Counted from the stretch's first letter, positions 23,501-32,410 are shown. The stretch is 64,000 bases of DNA from Bombyx mori (GCF_030269925.1 NC_085131.1:12261501-12325500); one strand, 5' to 3'. A program made the numbers and translations. Notes: generated by a model from the sequence alone, not told the origin.

Positions 23501-23736
23501 TAACCGGATCCCCTGGCCACCATCACCAGGGGGGGTAACGCCGCAGCCTGTCTGATTATGATTGCCACGGAGCCGTCGATGTCCCCGATCCACGAATCCT
23601 GATCAGCAGGGACGAAATACGGCTCCGCGGCGACAGCGACATCAATTGACCACTCCGCCATGGTGTGGACGAGGAGATCCTGCGCCCTGGCGGAGTGGTT
23701 CAGATTGGCCTGGAGGAAGCGATGGACGTGCCCCAT
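20512..23736 (-). CDS. Inner R1-clade ORF2: AP endonuclease, reverse transcriptase, CCHC
   Basis: A protein of 1074 residues if it starts at MGHVHRFLQANLNHSARAQD, the usual R1-clade endonuclease beginning; the frame stays open upstream to 24066. Endonuclease motifs: AAEPYF near residue 38, then VILAGDLNAKW and SDHRYV. Reverse transcriptase: APGPDGIHGRVW, YRPIVLLD, SLDIANAFNTLPW, RGVPQGSVLGPLLWN and the catalytic YADD. The C terminus has CHHCDCDEDTVEHTLAYC, the CCHC finger of the clade. The protein would nick the DNA target and prime reverse transcription there. The assumed start lies about 80 bp after the ORF1 stop, in another frame, so ORF2 is probably translated by reinitiation or another coupling mechanism. 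No stop or frameshift is seen. Confidence 0.92.
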   Translation of the reverse strand: MGHVHRFLQANLNHSARAQDLLVHTMAEWSIDVAVAAEPYFVPADQDSWIGDIDGSVAIIIRQAAALPPLVMVARGSGYVAARVDETVVIGVYFSPNRHLAEFERFLGGLEALVNRLGSRPVILAGDLNAKWVAWGSPRPNSRGRMLSEWAIAAGLCLLNRGSVATCVRWNGESHVDVTFASPSIARRTSGWRVLEGAETLSDHRYVRFELSASSRSASAMVARGEEELPRSAPRSFPRWALKRLNKELLVEAAAVAAWAPVPASPVDVESEADWFRGTMCRTCDAAMPRVGGHAPRGGAYWWSPNIAQLREECVRARRRSARHRRRRLRDDDFAEAADRLHADCRQKQEALRLAIGEAKSQGMQTLLETLDQDPWGRPYKTVRKKLRPWAPPMTERLQPRQLREIVSALFPQGEGTFRPPFMGTPPRHDGGDAPADVPPPKISGAEIRAAVSKMRRKDAAPGPDGIHGRVWDLVFGALGDRLVRLFEACLESGRFPTQWKTGRLVLLRKEGRPADSPAGYRPIVLLDEAGKLLERVVAARIVRHLTGTGPDLSAEQYGFREGRSTIDAIMRVRALSDEAVARGGVALAVSLDIANAFNTLPWSVIAGALEYHCVPAYLRRLIGSYLEDRSVVCTGHGGAVLRFPVERGVPQGSVLGPLLWNIGYDWVLRGALHSPLPGLRVVCYADDTLVMARGKDYHESARLACAGVAFVVGNIRRLGLEVALEKSQALLFHRAGREPPPGAHLVIGGVRVEVGVTGLRYLGLELDGRWNFRAHFEKLGPRLMATAGSLSRLLPNIGGPDAVVRRLYVGVVRSMALYGAPVWCRALTRRNIAALRRPQRAIAVRAIRGYRTVSFEAACVLAGTPPWDLEAEALAADYAWRCDLRDRGEPRPGEGAIRARRLQSRRSVLEAWSRRLANPSAGLRTVEAVRPVLAEWANRDQGRLTFRLTQMLTGHGCFGRYLHRIARREPTMECHHCDCDEDTVEHTLAYCPAWLEQRRVLVSQIGPDLSLPTVVATMLGSDESWKAMLDFCEYTISQKEAAERERESSSLSAPIRRRRAGGRRRAFARLRPL

Positions 23737-23815
23737 TATTGAGGGGTTATGTCCATCGCTCCTTCGTCCGTCCCGCCCTCCGGCTCGACAGCCGCGGCGG
23801 GAACTAGCTCGCCTG

Positions 23816-25648
23816 CTACTCCATTTGCAGCTGGCACCTCCTCTGCACCTTTTTTTCTTTTGTTTTTCCACCTCTCCTCCTCTTCGTTGAGGAGGGGGCT
23901 GAACGACATGCTGGCCCCCCAGCCCGGTGGTCGGCCTGCCGCTTCGCCGCATCACAAAGTACACAGTGCGGAACGGCGGTGCAGGTGGCAGCCTTGTGCC
24001 CGGACTGACCGCAACGGAAACACAATCCGCTGCGGTCGACAGTCGACGGGCATTTAGCGAGGCCATGCCCAGTACCGAAGCACCGGAGGCATCGCCAAGG
24101 TCTTGCCTCCTGTAGTTGCACCTGAGCCATGATCCAGCCTACGCGCAGCCTTCCAGGCGTGTTGGCAGGCTTCCTACTTGGAGGTGTGGCTAGGAGAATG
24201 GCCGCCTGCACGGGGCACCGCGCCCATGCGGTGCGGGCTCCGGAGTAAGTGCTCCGGAGTTCCCCCACCTTAACGTGGGCCAGGGCACAGTTCCCCTGTG
24301 ATGCAATGGCGGCGGCCACTTCGTCCTGGGTCGCGCATTCATCGAGTCCCGTCAATTTGACTTCCGCCATTTTGACGGGGCGTTCGATGCGCACTATCTC
24401 TGGGTCCGGCAAAATCTCCCGGAGCCGCGCCACCAGTCTGTCCGCGGCTGCGCTAGATTGGGCGCCTGGACATTCCAGTAGCCGGGCCCCGTTAGCGGTG
24501 TGCCGAACCTTGAGCCCGCCCTCCACGCCTATGGCGTCGACATCAACGGCACCACGCGCTCGGCTCATTACCTCCATATAGGTAATGCCCTTTTCCTTTG
24601 CAGCCGGCAGTAGCTCCAAGACCACTGCCGCTGACCGTGGAGCGCGCGGTTTGCCGTTTCGACGCCTCTTGTTTTTTCCTTGAGCTGCCACTCGACCCTC
24701 TTGATGGGGAGCAGCAGCCGCTGGGGCGGGCTGGGGGCGTGCCGCAGCCGGCACCCTCTTTTTATTCTTATTGCCCCGCTTCACCACCTCAGTCCAGGCC
24801 ACATCCATACTGGATGGAGCTGGAGGCAGCGGGTGGGGCTGGGGTGGCGGTACCGGCTTAGGAGCATTCACGTTCCCCTTTTTTTTCGTGCGGCTCCTAC
24901 CGGGCCTCACCTTAACGGCCTGGCGCGTGTTAGCGGCCGTAGGCTGTGGTCTTGCGGGCTGGACAGGCGTTTGCCGTCCAGCGGGTCCATATACAGTGGC
25001 CCTTGATAATTGGGCCCTTTCAAGCTTAGCGAGCCCAGCGGACTGGGGCTTCGCTTGGGCGGCGGCTTTTCGCTCATGGGCGAGCGGCGGTCTTGCACGC
25101 TCCACCGGTGAGCTGCGTGCCTCCAAGATGGCGAACCGCCGCTTCAGCTCCGCCACCTCCGCGCCATCGGGTGGAGTCAGGTTACGGAGCTCCGCAATAA
25201 GCTCATCCACCCGCATGTGCAGCGCGGCGACTTCGGCGCGCAGCTCCAAATTTTCGGCAAGCAGCCCTGCGTTCTGTGCCTGCAGCTGCTCAACCGTGAT
25301 TTTTGCCCTGCGGCAAGCGGCTCTGGTCTGCACCGATCCGGTCGCGACCAGTCCGTTTCGGGTTGACTTGCTATTGGCGAGCGACGCCGTAGCATTTGCC
25401 GGCCCTTCCTCGATCGCCAAGAACTTCGCGGCCATGGGCTCTCCTTCGGAGGAGTCGAGCGGGGCGGGACTCGTCGGCCGCTTGACCGTCTTCCGCTTCC
25501 GTTGAATCCTCCCTGCTTCTTTCTCCCCTTTTCCGGCGCTGCCTAAAGTTAACAGCCGCGGCGAATCTCGACCACTCGACACGCAACCCCTCGCGGAGCT
25601 TCGTGTCGAGCGCAGTGAGACCACGCTGTCGCAGCGCTCCAAGAGCAC
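23816..25648 (-). CDS. Inner R1-clade ORF1: Gag-like RNA-binding protein
   Basis: A 610-residue ORF upstream of ORF2. The N-terminal half is low-complexity and basic, followed by a probable coiled coil (about residues 115-165: VEQLQAQNAGLLAENLELRA, heptad leucines). The region around 185-330 is rich in Ala, Pro and Lys. The C terminus has three zinc knuckles: CLRCFGTGHGLAKC, CFRCGQSGHKAATC and a final CVLC ... H ... C. Such proteins package the element RNA into a particle with ORF2. The true start may be internal (for example the Met in EGEPMAAKF), which the sequence alone does not decide. Confidence 0.88.
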   Translation of the reverse strand: MLLERCDSVVSLRSTRSSARGCVSSGRDSPRLLTLGSAGKGEKEAGRIQRKRKTVKRPTSPAPLDSSEGEPMAAKFLAIEEGPANATASLANSKSTRNGLVATGSVQTRAACRRAKITVEQLQAQNAGLLAENLELRAEVAALHMRVDELIAELRNLTPPDGAEVAELKRRFAILEARSSPVERARPPLAHERKAAAQAKPQSAGLAKLERAQLSRATVYGPAGRQTPVQPARPQPTAANTRQAVKVRPGRSRTKKKGNVNAPKPVPPPQPHPLPPAPSSMDVAWTEVVKRGNKNKKRVPAAARPQPAPAAAAPHQEGRVAAQGKNKRRRNGKPRAPRSAAVVLELLPAAKEKGITYMEVMSRARGAVDVDAIGVEGGLKVRHTANGARLLECPGAQSSAAADRLVARLREILPDPEIVRIERPVKMAEVKLTGLDECATQDEVAAAIASQGNCALAHVKVGELRSTYSGARTAWARCPVQAAILLATPPSRKPANTPGRLRVGWIMAQVQLQEARPWRCLRCFGTGHGLAKCPSTVDRSGLCFRCGQSGHKAATCTAVPHCVLCDAAKRQADHRAGGPACRSAPSSTKRRRGGKTKEKKVQRRCQLQME

Positions 25649-25822
25649 GATCGGGACCCTCTCCCTTACGCGGCTCGTGCTACCGCCTTCCTCGTCGTGG
25701 CAGTTGGTGCCCCCCCCAGAATACGAAGGGCAGCGTGCATCCGATTGCTCGGATGCACGGAGGGATTCTCCTCCCGCAGAGCGGGAGGTACCCTCCTGGG
25801 GTAATATCTTTTTACAACTGTC
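25649..25822 (-). promoter_or_regulatory. 5' UTR and presumed internal promoter of the inner R1-clade element
   Basis: GC-rich leader between the target-site duplication and ORF1. LINEs of this kind must carry an internal promoter in the 5' end; no specific element is identifiable by eye. The first transcribed bases would be near gacagttgtaaaaagat. Confidence 0.45.
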
Positions 25823-25838
25823 GCCCTCCTCCCGGGCC

Positions 25839-27004
25839 TAAGCGTAATATGTTACGCAGACGACACGCTGGTCGTGGCCCGGGGAGGGAGCTTTGCTGAG
25901 TCTGCTCGTCTTGCCACCGCTGGGGTAGCGCATGTCGTCGGCAAAATCAGGAGATTGGGCCTCGACGTGGCGCTCAGTAAATCCGAGGCCATGTGGTTCC
26001 ACAGGCCCCGGAGAGTGCCACCTGTCGATGCCCATATCGTGGTTGGAGGCGTCCGGATCGGGGTCGGGGTGCAGTTAAAGTACCTCGGCCTCATTCTGGA
26101 CAGTCGTTGGACCTTCCGTGCTCACTTTCAGCACCTGGTCCCTCGTTTGTTGGGGGTGGCCGGCGCGTTAAGCCGGCTTCTTCCCAACATCGGGGGGCCT
26201 GACCAGGTGACGCGCCGTCTCTATACGGGGGTGGTGCGGTCAATGGCCCTATACGGAGCACCCGTGTGGGGCCAGTCCCTGGCCGTGGGGGTAGCGAAGT
26301 TGCTGCAACGGCCGCAACGCACCATCGCGGTCAGGGTCATCCGTGGTTATCGCACCATCTCTTTTGAGGCGGCGTGTGTACTGGCTGGGACGCCGCCTTG
26401 GGTCCTGGAGGCGGAGGCGCTCGCCGCTGACTATCAGTGGCGGGCTAACCTTCGTGCCCGGGGCGTGGCGCGTCCCAGCCCCAGTGTGGTCAGAGCGCGG
26501 AGGGCCCAATCTCGGCGGTCCGTGCTGGAGTCATGGTCCAGGCGGCTGGCCGATCCTTCGGCTGGTCGTAGGACCGTCGAGGCGATTCGCCCGATTCTTG
26601 TGGATTGGGTGAATCGTGACAGAGGACGCCTCACTTTCCGGCTCACGCAGGTGCTCACTGGGCATGGTTGCTTCGGTGAGTTCCTGCACCGGATCGGAGC
26701 CGAGCCGACGGCAGAGTGTTACCATTGTGGTTGCGACTTGGACACGGCGGAGCACACGCTCGTTGCCTGCCCCGCATGGGAGGGGTGGCGCCGTGTCCTT
26801 GTCGCAAAAATAGGAAACGACTTGTCGTTGCCGAGTGTTGTGGCATCGATGCTCGGCAACGACGAGTCGTGGAAGGCGATGCTCGACTTCTGCGAGTGCA
26901 CCATCTCGCAGAAGGAGGCGGCGGGGCGCGTGAGAGACGCACAAGCCCGCCGCCGTCGAGCGGGGGCCAGGGAGGCGGATCTCGCCCTAGCCCTGGCCCT
27001 CTAA
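25839..27004 (+). pseudogene. Outer R1-clade LINE, ORF2 part after the insertion
   Basis: Resumes in the same codon at the duplicated site and immediately encodes the catalytic SVICYADDTLVV. It continues through LGLILDSRWTFRAHF, RRLYTGVVRSMALYGAPVW and ends with the CCHC finger CYHCGCDLDTAEHTLVAC and an open reading to the stop at 27002-27004. The frame is intact on both sides of the insertion, so the outer ORF2 was open from its truncation point when it was hit. It is interrupted here just upstream of the active-site codons. Confidence 0.92.
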
Positions 27005-27482
27005 GTGTTTCGGGTCCCCCTCATATGTCGGTCTGGGGCCCGGCGAAGGGGGCCTAAGAAGACGACGTGCAAGCTGCTCTGCACGCGTTTTACGCAAGAG
27101 CATCCGGGTGATGGAAGGCCGGCTATCCTCGACCCACGCTGGTTCTGACCCAGCGGGGTATTTCGTAGGATAACCAATTCAAACCGGCGCCATCTAGGCG
27201 GGCTTCGGACAGCCTGCCGACCGAGAGGGCCGGTGGTCGTGGCGCCGACGATCGCTGGCCCGGCGTCCCGAGGGGGAGGGTGATGGGAGAGATGTGCTCC
27301 GCACTAAACGCTTCACTCTCCTCCCCTTGCCTTTTCATGAGTTCTGTCTCATGCGAGGGTTGGACGTTGGTTGTTGAGCGACAGGAGGTTTTAGTCGGTT
27401 CGACTCCGACATGCCCCACCCTCCATCCCCAGTGGAGGGTGGGAGTCCGGCGATTTCCTCCTGACAAAAAAAAAAAAAAAAA
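27005..27482 (+). mobile_element. 3' UTR and A tail of the outer R1-clade LINE
   Basis: About 460 bp of GC-rich untranslated sequence ending in 17 A residues. At 27394-27410 it contains a perfect 5-bp stem with a 7-base loop, gtcggttcgactccgac, matching a tRNA T-arm and the RNA polymerase III B box. Confidence 0.85.
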
Positions 27483-27537
27483 CCCACCTTTTACCAGTTA
27501 CACTGGCTGCCCCGCCCTTCAAACCATGCATTTGTTT
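27483..27537 (-). mobile_element. Bm1 SINE, continuation of the interrupted copy
   Basis: After the duplicated cccaccttttacca the Bm1 body continues with acactggctgccccgccctt and caaacca. It stops after about 55 bp, so the SINE was already truncated. Confidence 0.85.
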
Positions 27538-27539
27538 GA

Positions 27540-27985
27540 AACTAATATTTCACGTTGATTTATAAGATCTTAGGTATGTCAAATTCTTTCTTCGGGTGTC
27601 TGTCTAGATAAAGTCGTTGGAGGTTTAAGATAAGTCTCTCTGGTTGTTCTTTAGTGGCTTTGACTTCAGAAAGCGAAGGTTTCGCAGCTTGATATCTTGA
27701 TTAAATCTAGCATATTCTAATTTTCTGAATATTAATGTTACAAGATTCCCTGAATACGAAAGTAAATTAAATAGAAATAGTTAGCAGAAACCAAACTTGC
27801 TTCAGATTCCAATCTCATTTTCACTTTATGCCCGTATTTAAACAAACCTTGTTGAATGAAATTCCCAAAGTAAAGTATTTAATTTGGATATATAGTAAAG
27901 ATTTAGCATTAATATTTTACTACGTAAATCTTCTCGTTTACTTTTCAACTATCAATATTTTTCACAAGGTCTTTCAATTTAATTT
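27540..27985 (-). other. Intronic AT-rich sequence
   Basis: No gene or repeat recognised between the nested elements and the full-length Bm1. Confidence 0.4.
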
Positions 27986-27987
27986 TG

Positions 27988-28425
27988 AAGTCGTCGTGGC
28001 CTAAAGGTTAAAGACGTCCGGTGCACTCGTGTTGAGCGATGCACCGGTGTTCGAAACCCAGTCAGGTACCAATTTTTCTAATGAAATACGTACTCAGCAA
28101 ATGTTCACGATTGACTTCCACGGTGAAGGAATAGCATCGTGTAATAAAAATCAAATCCGCAAAATTATAATTTACGTAATTACTGGTGGTAGGACCTCTT
28201 GTGAATCCGCGTGGGTGTGTGCCACTAACCACCCTGCCTATTTCTGCCGTGAAGCAGTAATGCGTTTCGGTTTGAAGGGCGGGGCGGCCGTTGTAACTAT
28301 ACTGAGACCTTAGAACTTGTATCTCAAGGTAGCGCATTTACGTAGTGGATGTCTATGGGCTCCAGTAACCACTTTACACCAGGTGGCTGTGAGTTCGTGC
28401 ACCCATGTAAGCAATAAAAAAAAAG
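27988..28425 (+). mobile_element. Bm1 SINE, full length
   Basis: The best complete copy here. The tRNA-derived head has an A-box region gtggcctaaaggttaaagac and a B-box region ggtgttcgaaaccc. The body passes the cacggtgaaggaatagcatc and tactggtggtaggacc blocks, and the tail ends gcaataaaaaaaaa. RNA polymerase III would start in the head. It lies antisense to the host gene, in the intron between exons A and B. Confidence 0.95.
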
Positions 28426-28429
28426 TGGA

Positions 28430-29170
28430 ATGCGTAAGTAATATGTAATTGATGACTTGATTTATATTATTAGTTGGTATGGGATATTATGAGCTATCCT
28501 TACTAGCGTTATGCAAGACTGCTTTGTGGTAGTCATGTGTAGGATCGTTTCTATACTTCACTATACTTCCTATCATGTTCTCTTTCTTTCTCTTGATTTC
28601 CGAACTGTAGCTTTGGTTTTACAATATTAACGAAGATTTAAATTTTACTCAATCTGATGCTCTGATGATAACGTCACAAATGAGTTGCATAGTTTGGTAT
28701 AGCCTGCATAAAACATTAGTATTTTCAAAGGTCCGTATAGCTCCCTTGAGTTACAAAGTAAAATTTCTTTCAAGCATTGATGCTTTTTACTTCGCTAGAG
28801 TGGCGATGCACTCAAAACTTTTACGTATGCGCAAAGTCGCTCGCTCCCAAGACTCAAAGGGTAAGAATTCTTTGTACCAAAGATTTGGAGTCTAAGATGA
28901 AATATGATATGAATGCATTCTCGAAGCGATTGAATATTGAAATATTGGAGTCTGGTACCAGATGAAAGGAATTTTTAGTGCAGTTCAGAAAGTTTTGATA
29001 TCAAGAGATGATAGAAGATCCATCTTTTACTTATTTATATTTTATATTAAATGTGTTCTCCTAATGGATTATCTTTGATGTGAGTACAATGTTTATTTAT
29101 GTGACGTTAGTTAAAGTACGCGCTGTTACCAATTGTCTGTTATTTGAATGCACAAGCATTTGCGATCAGA
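28430..29170 (-). other. Intronic sequence, nothing recognised
   Basis: Short ORFs without features; no repeat family identified. Confidence 0.4.
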
Positions 29171-29204
29171 TTTAAAATTCATTTTAACAGATTAAAATGA
29201 ATTT

Positions 29205-29378
29205 GTTTCCCGAGCGCTATGACATGTCCTTCTTCAAACGAGGCTTGTGGAGAGTATTAAGCGGTAGGCAGCGGCTTGGCTCGGCCCCTGGCATTGCTGA
29301 CGTCCATGAGCGACAGTAACCACTCACCATCAGGTGGGCCGTATGCTCATCTGCCTATACGGCAATAAAAAAAAAAGA
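29205..29378 (+). mobile_element. 3' end of a CR1/jockey-like LINE
   Basis: Same sequence as the 3' end of the long element at 32910-35252: cccgagcgctatgacatgtc, cttcaaacgaggcttgtgg, ccactcaccatcaggtggg and gcaataaaaaaaaa. It is 5'-truncated near a perfect 13-bp hairpin (29175-29204). Confidence 0.9.
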
Positions 29379-29384
29379 TTAGGG

Positions 29385-30177
29385 TCTATAAAAACATTTG
29401 GGACCGCTTGAATTAAATTTAGAAAAAAATCTGTGTGGTTGACTTTAGTCACATAATTTTAAAAGTGATAAATTTCAGGAGTTCTGACTTAAATCTGATA
29501 ATTACTTCAGTGATAAAATTTATCATTATATATTTAATATAAGTCAGCTTTGCTTTTCTAAAAGTGTTTCTCAGTTACTCAGTTATCTAGATTAGTTCAC
29601 TAAGACGCAGCTTAGGTAGATTCCGTTTAAATCAGATTGTTTTTGTTACAAATACCGCTGCGATGGTGTCTCTATAAACGAAAGACCTTCGTAAGATTGT
29701 CTCTGCTCCAGATGAGATCCAGATTTCGTACTGAAATATAACTAATTTACATATTCAGAAAATAAACTCAAATAATATTGTTGATTTGACAAAACTTGTA
29801 AGTATAATGTGGCGTAATTTTTATTGCGTTTTCTCACTTGCATAATAATAATAGCCAAGGTTTTCGCAAATGAGTAACTTCGACTTTGAACTGCGCTAAG
29901 CCTTACTAAGCTAAGCCTTGTGTAATATACGCTTTAAGGCAGTTAGATATAAGGTGATCTATTTCCAGCTGACGCAAGTATGAACATTTATTATCACAAA
30001 TTTTATCTATGCGCACAAATTAGCCGATAGAAGAAGACAGAAGATAGAAGCATTTATTAATTCATAAATTCTAAGAAAGTCGAAGTTCTTGTGAGATATT
30101 GTTTGGGACGATTGATTATCTTTTTTATTATGATTTTGCAGTTACTTTTCCTTTTAGATTCTTCGGTGAACTTTTAC
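29385..30177 (-). other. Intronic sequence next to exon A
   Basis: No repeat or further exon recognised. Confidence 0.4.
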
Positions 30178-30310
30178 CTGTATATAGGCGTGCCCAGATC
30201 TTCCCTGTACCACAGAACAAGTAGAACCGCATCTTCTTCGTCTTGGGTCGCGATGTCGCAGGGTAAGTACACTGGCTCTCCAGACACCGCCACCACTTGC
30301 GTCATCGGTA
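30178..30310 (-). CDS. Sidestep-family gene, exon A (first half of Ig domain 1)
   Basis: Coding exon of a cell-surface immunoglobulin-superfamily protein related to Drosophila Sidestep, an axon-guidance and cell-recognition family. Read on the minus strand it has a pyrimidine-rich acceptor (ttcttttccag) and a donor cag/gtaaaag. It starts with two codon bases and ends with two. The peptide carries the B-strand cysteine (VYLPCDI) and the C-strand tryptophan in VLWYRED followed by LGTPIY, an arrangement I recall as typical of Sidestep-family Ig1. Phase joins exactly to exon B, the next split codon giving Ser. The preceding exon should end with one codon base and hold the signal peptide; I did not find it. 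Family assignment is from remembered motifs; the specific paralogue is not resolved. Confidence 0.85.
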
Positions 30311-30840
30311 CTGGAAAAGAAATATGTGAATTAAAATTATAGTTTTCGCAACATCATCCTGGCCATTTCTATCATTAAGTATTCATGCAGCGGTGGCGAG
30401 TCATGTAGTAGTCCTAAGGTACCTCGCTGGTACACCTGTCTGGCGGCTGCTCCTTAATATCGTAGGATCCTTAAGATCGCATCGGTGGCGAGTAATACAT
30501 TAGTATAATCAAACGTACCATTCAAACTAGAATAAAAGAACGCATCAACTGCTAAAAATCCCGAAACACAGAAATCTGCCATTACCAAATACATAAAAAT
30601 TGGGGTCCCTAATAGTAGATTGAGTTTCGCAAGCCGCAAGTATCATAGAACCTTAGGACATACTGAGATTGGTCAAAAATATAATTCAGGTGGTCAACTA
30701 TAAATAATTAATAAGCTCTCTGCTGATGTGCGTGAAAACATCAGCAGAGCTGATAGTGTACTGCCACCTAGTATTTAGGTTAGTAAAGAGCTATTCATTC
30801 TCAAAAGTGTCGATGCAGCAAAAGAAATTGCCCTACCTAT
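30311..30840 (-). other. Upstream intron of the host gene, nothing recognised
   Basis: The sequence 5' of exon A on the minus strand. No signal-peptide exon ending in phase 1 was found here. Confidence 0.35.
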
Positions 30841-30844
30841 ACGC

Positions 30845-31015
30845 TGATAGCCTAAAGGGCTATTCCAGTTACGTACTAGGTGAGCCCACGAGCTCAAACT
30901 AAGATAATTTGCTAACACTAGCGTTAACAATGGCAGTGTTTCTCAGAATCTACCGCTGGATCAGAATTGCGACCGCTGAGAAAATCCGGCGGGAAACTCA
31001 GTGGGCTGTGTCTAT
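30845..31015 (-). mobile_element. Family-B interspersed repeat, reverse orientation
   Basis: Contains taggtgagcccacgagctca, ctcagaatctaccgctgg and ggcgggaaactcagtgggct, the reverse complement of the copies at 10060 and 14045. Confidence 0.75.
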
Positions 31016-31024
31016 GGGTTACCG

Positions 31025-31930
31025 TAAGGACAGAGTAGTGCCGTTAACTTTTGCGAAAATTGTGCGATTTTTGAGTCCACCAGACATATTTTAACTAAAA
31101 TGGATGATTTTATTATGTATTTTGACTAATAATCTTATCTGGAAATAAATGGTCATACTATTTGTATGGTTTAGTTAACAATAACTAATGTTACCATTTT
31201 CGGTGGGTTGCTAAAATCTATTCGATTTTCAAATCACATCCAATTCGACTGGTATAGGAGTAGCATCAAACGGATATTGAAAAAGGGGGATCAGTCGAAA
31301 TTCGAAACCGGATAAAACCGTTTGTAAAATAACGCAGTAATCACTAAATTTAATTCCAATTAATCTACAGAAACCGAACAGAATCGAAGTAATCGAGGAG
31401 GAAGCGTTTAATCCCTTTGCTTCGCGAGCACGGAGTTTTCAAAAACAACTTTTCTGAACATAAACAAGGATTCGCGTCAATTCAATTTCCTTGTATTTTT
31501 AGTATCAGTAAGTTAGAGAATCCGACAAATTCTATTTGCGTGCTTAGATTTTTATCTGCTAGCGTTTCGGAGTTTAAATCAGCATTGGTAGAACCGAGCG
31601 TTTTGTTTAACGATCGAAGTGTACTTTTTGTGGGTGTTAATGAAAAACTGATTAAACTGATACTAAGCGGAGTATAATTGGAGAGGAATTTTGTTTGATC
31701 TTCTTTTGTTGAACATCTAAATTTTCAAAGTTAACATAAATCAAATATCCACATTACACGATTATTACGTTGTCTTCATATACAAAAAGAAGACGGGGAG
31801 TGTCTACAGGGAAATCTCTGCCATCTAATATCGAACAAATTTTAGAGAGTTGATTTTCCTTATTCAAAAAATTATGATGCACAACCGATTGTTATGAAAA
31901 ATGTTTCGCTTGGTTTCTTCCTTTCAAGCA
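31025..31930. other. Unassigned AT-rich sequence
   Basis: An 86-codon plus-strand ORF at 31417-31677 has no recognisable domain and ordinary AT-rich codon use; not called as a gene. Confidence 0.35.
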
Positions 31931-31933
31931 TGC

Positions 31934-32173
31934 TTTTTTTTATTGCTTAGATGGGTGGACGTGCTCACAGGCCACCTGGTGTTAAGTGGTTACTGGAGCC
32001 CATAGACATCTACAACGTAAATGCGCCGCCCATCTTGAGATAAGTTCTAAGGTCTCAGTGTAGTTACAACGGCTGCCCCACCCTTCAAACCGAAACGCAT
32101 TACGGCTTCACGGCAGAAATAGACAGGGCGGTGTTACCTACCCGCGCGGACTCACAAGAGGTCCTACCACCAG
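31934..32173 (-). mobile_element. Bm1 SINE, headless form
   Basis: Runs from a T-rich end through tggtgttaagtggttactgg to ggtcctaccaccag, where it stops at the same border as other headless copies. It abuts a coding-like segment on its left border in sense orientation. Confidence 0.9.
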
Positions 32174-32410
32174 CTTTAGCGTTCTCGAAAAGAGACCAAA
32201 TAATCTTGCACAAATTCAGTGCGTCCATTGTCTCATTGTGTCCGAACACGGCAACGATCGCTCCGACGTCCGGTTCAAGACCGGAAACGTCAGTTATCCG
32301 GCCCGCATGTGCTTTGTAAGCTCTTCGTATAAGCGCTCTCTGAATGTTGTCTAAATCTCTGTTTTGTTGTTTTTTATAAATTAGATCAAGAATGTTTTCT
32401 TTATTTTATT
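32174..32410 (-). pseudogene. Unidentified coding-like segment, cut by a Bm1
   Basis: The minus strand is open for about 75 codons here with protein-like composition, including NIQRALIRRAYKAHAG, DVSGLEPDVGAIVAVFGHNE and ALNLCKIIWSLF. The reading ends directly at the Bm1 border at 32173. No start codon is visible and no convincing splice acceptor precedes it. It could be an exon of an unknown gene, a retrocopy fragment or part of a transposon. I do not recognise the protein. Confidence 0.35.

Larger units (their letters stand above)
19954..25822 (-). mobile_element. Inner R1-clade non-LTR retrotransposon, complete
   Basis: A 5.87-kb minus-strand element with a 43-base A tail (plus-strand T run 19954-19996), about 515 bp of 3' UTR, two open ORFs and about 174 bp of 5' UTR. 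It is flanked by a 17-bp duplication, gccctcctcccgggcct, at 19938-19954 and 25823-25839. The host site is the reverse transcriptase gene of another R1-clade LINE. Full length, open ORFs, perfect duplication and a long A tail all indicate a recent insertion. Clade assignment (R1, TRAS, SART, Waldo group) rests on ORF structure; the named family is not established. Confidence 0.93.

Noticed and set aside
23737..24066. N-terminal 110-residue extension of inner ORF2
   Set aside because: It overlaps ORF1 in another frame, has biased composition and lacks endonuclease motifs. The R1-clade endonuclease begins at the Met at 23736.
24771..25505. 244-residue plus-strand ORF
   Set aside because: Antisense shadow of ORF1 of the inner R1-clade element in GC-rich DNA.
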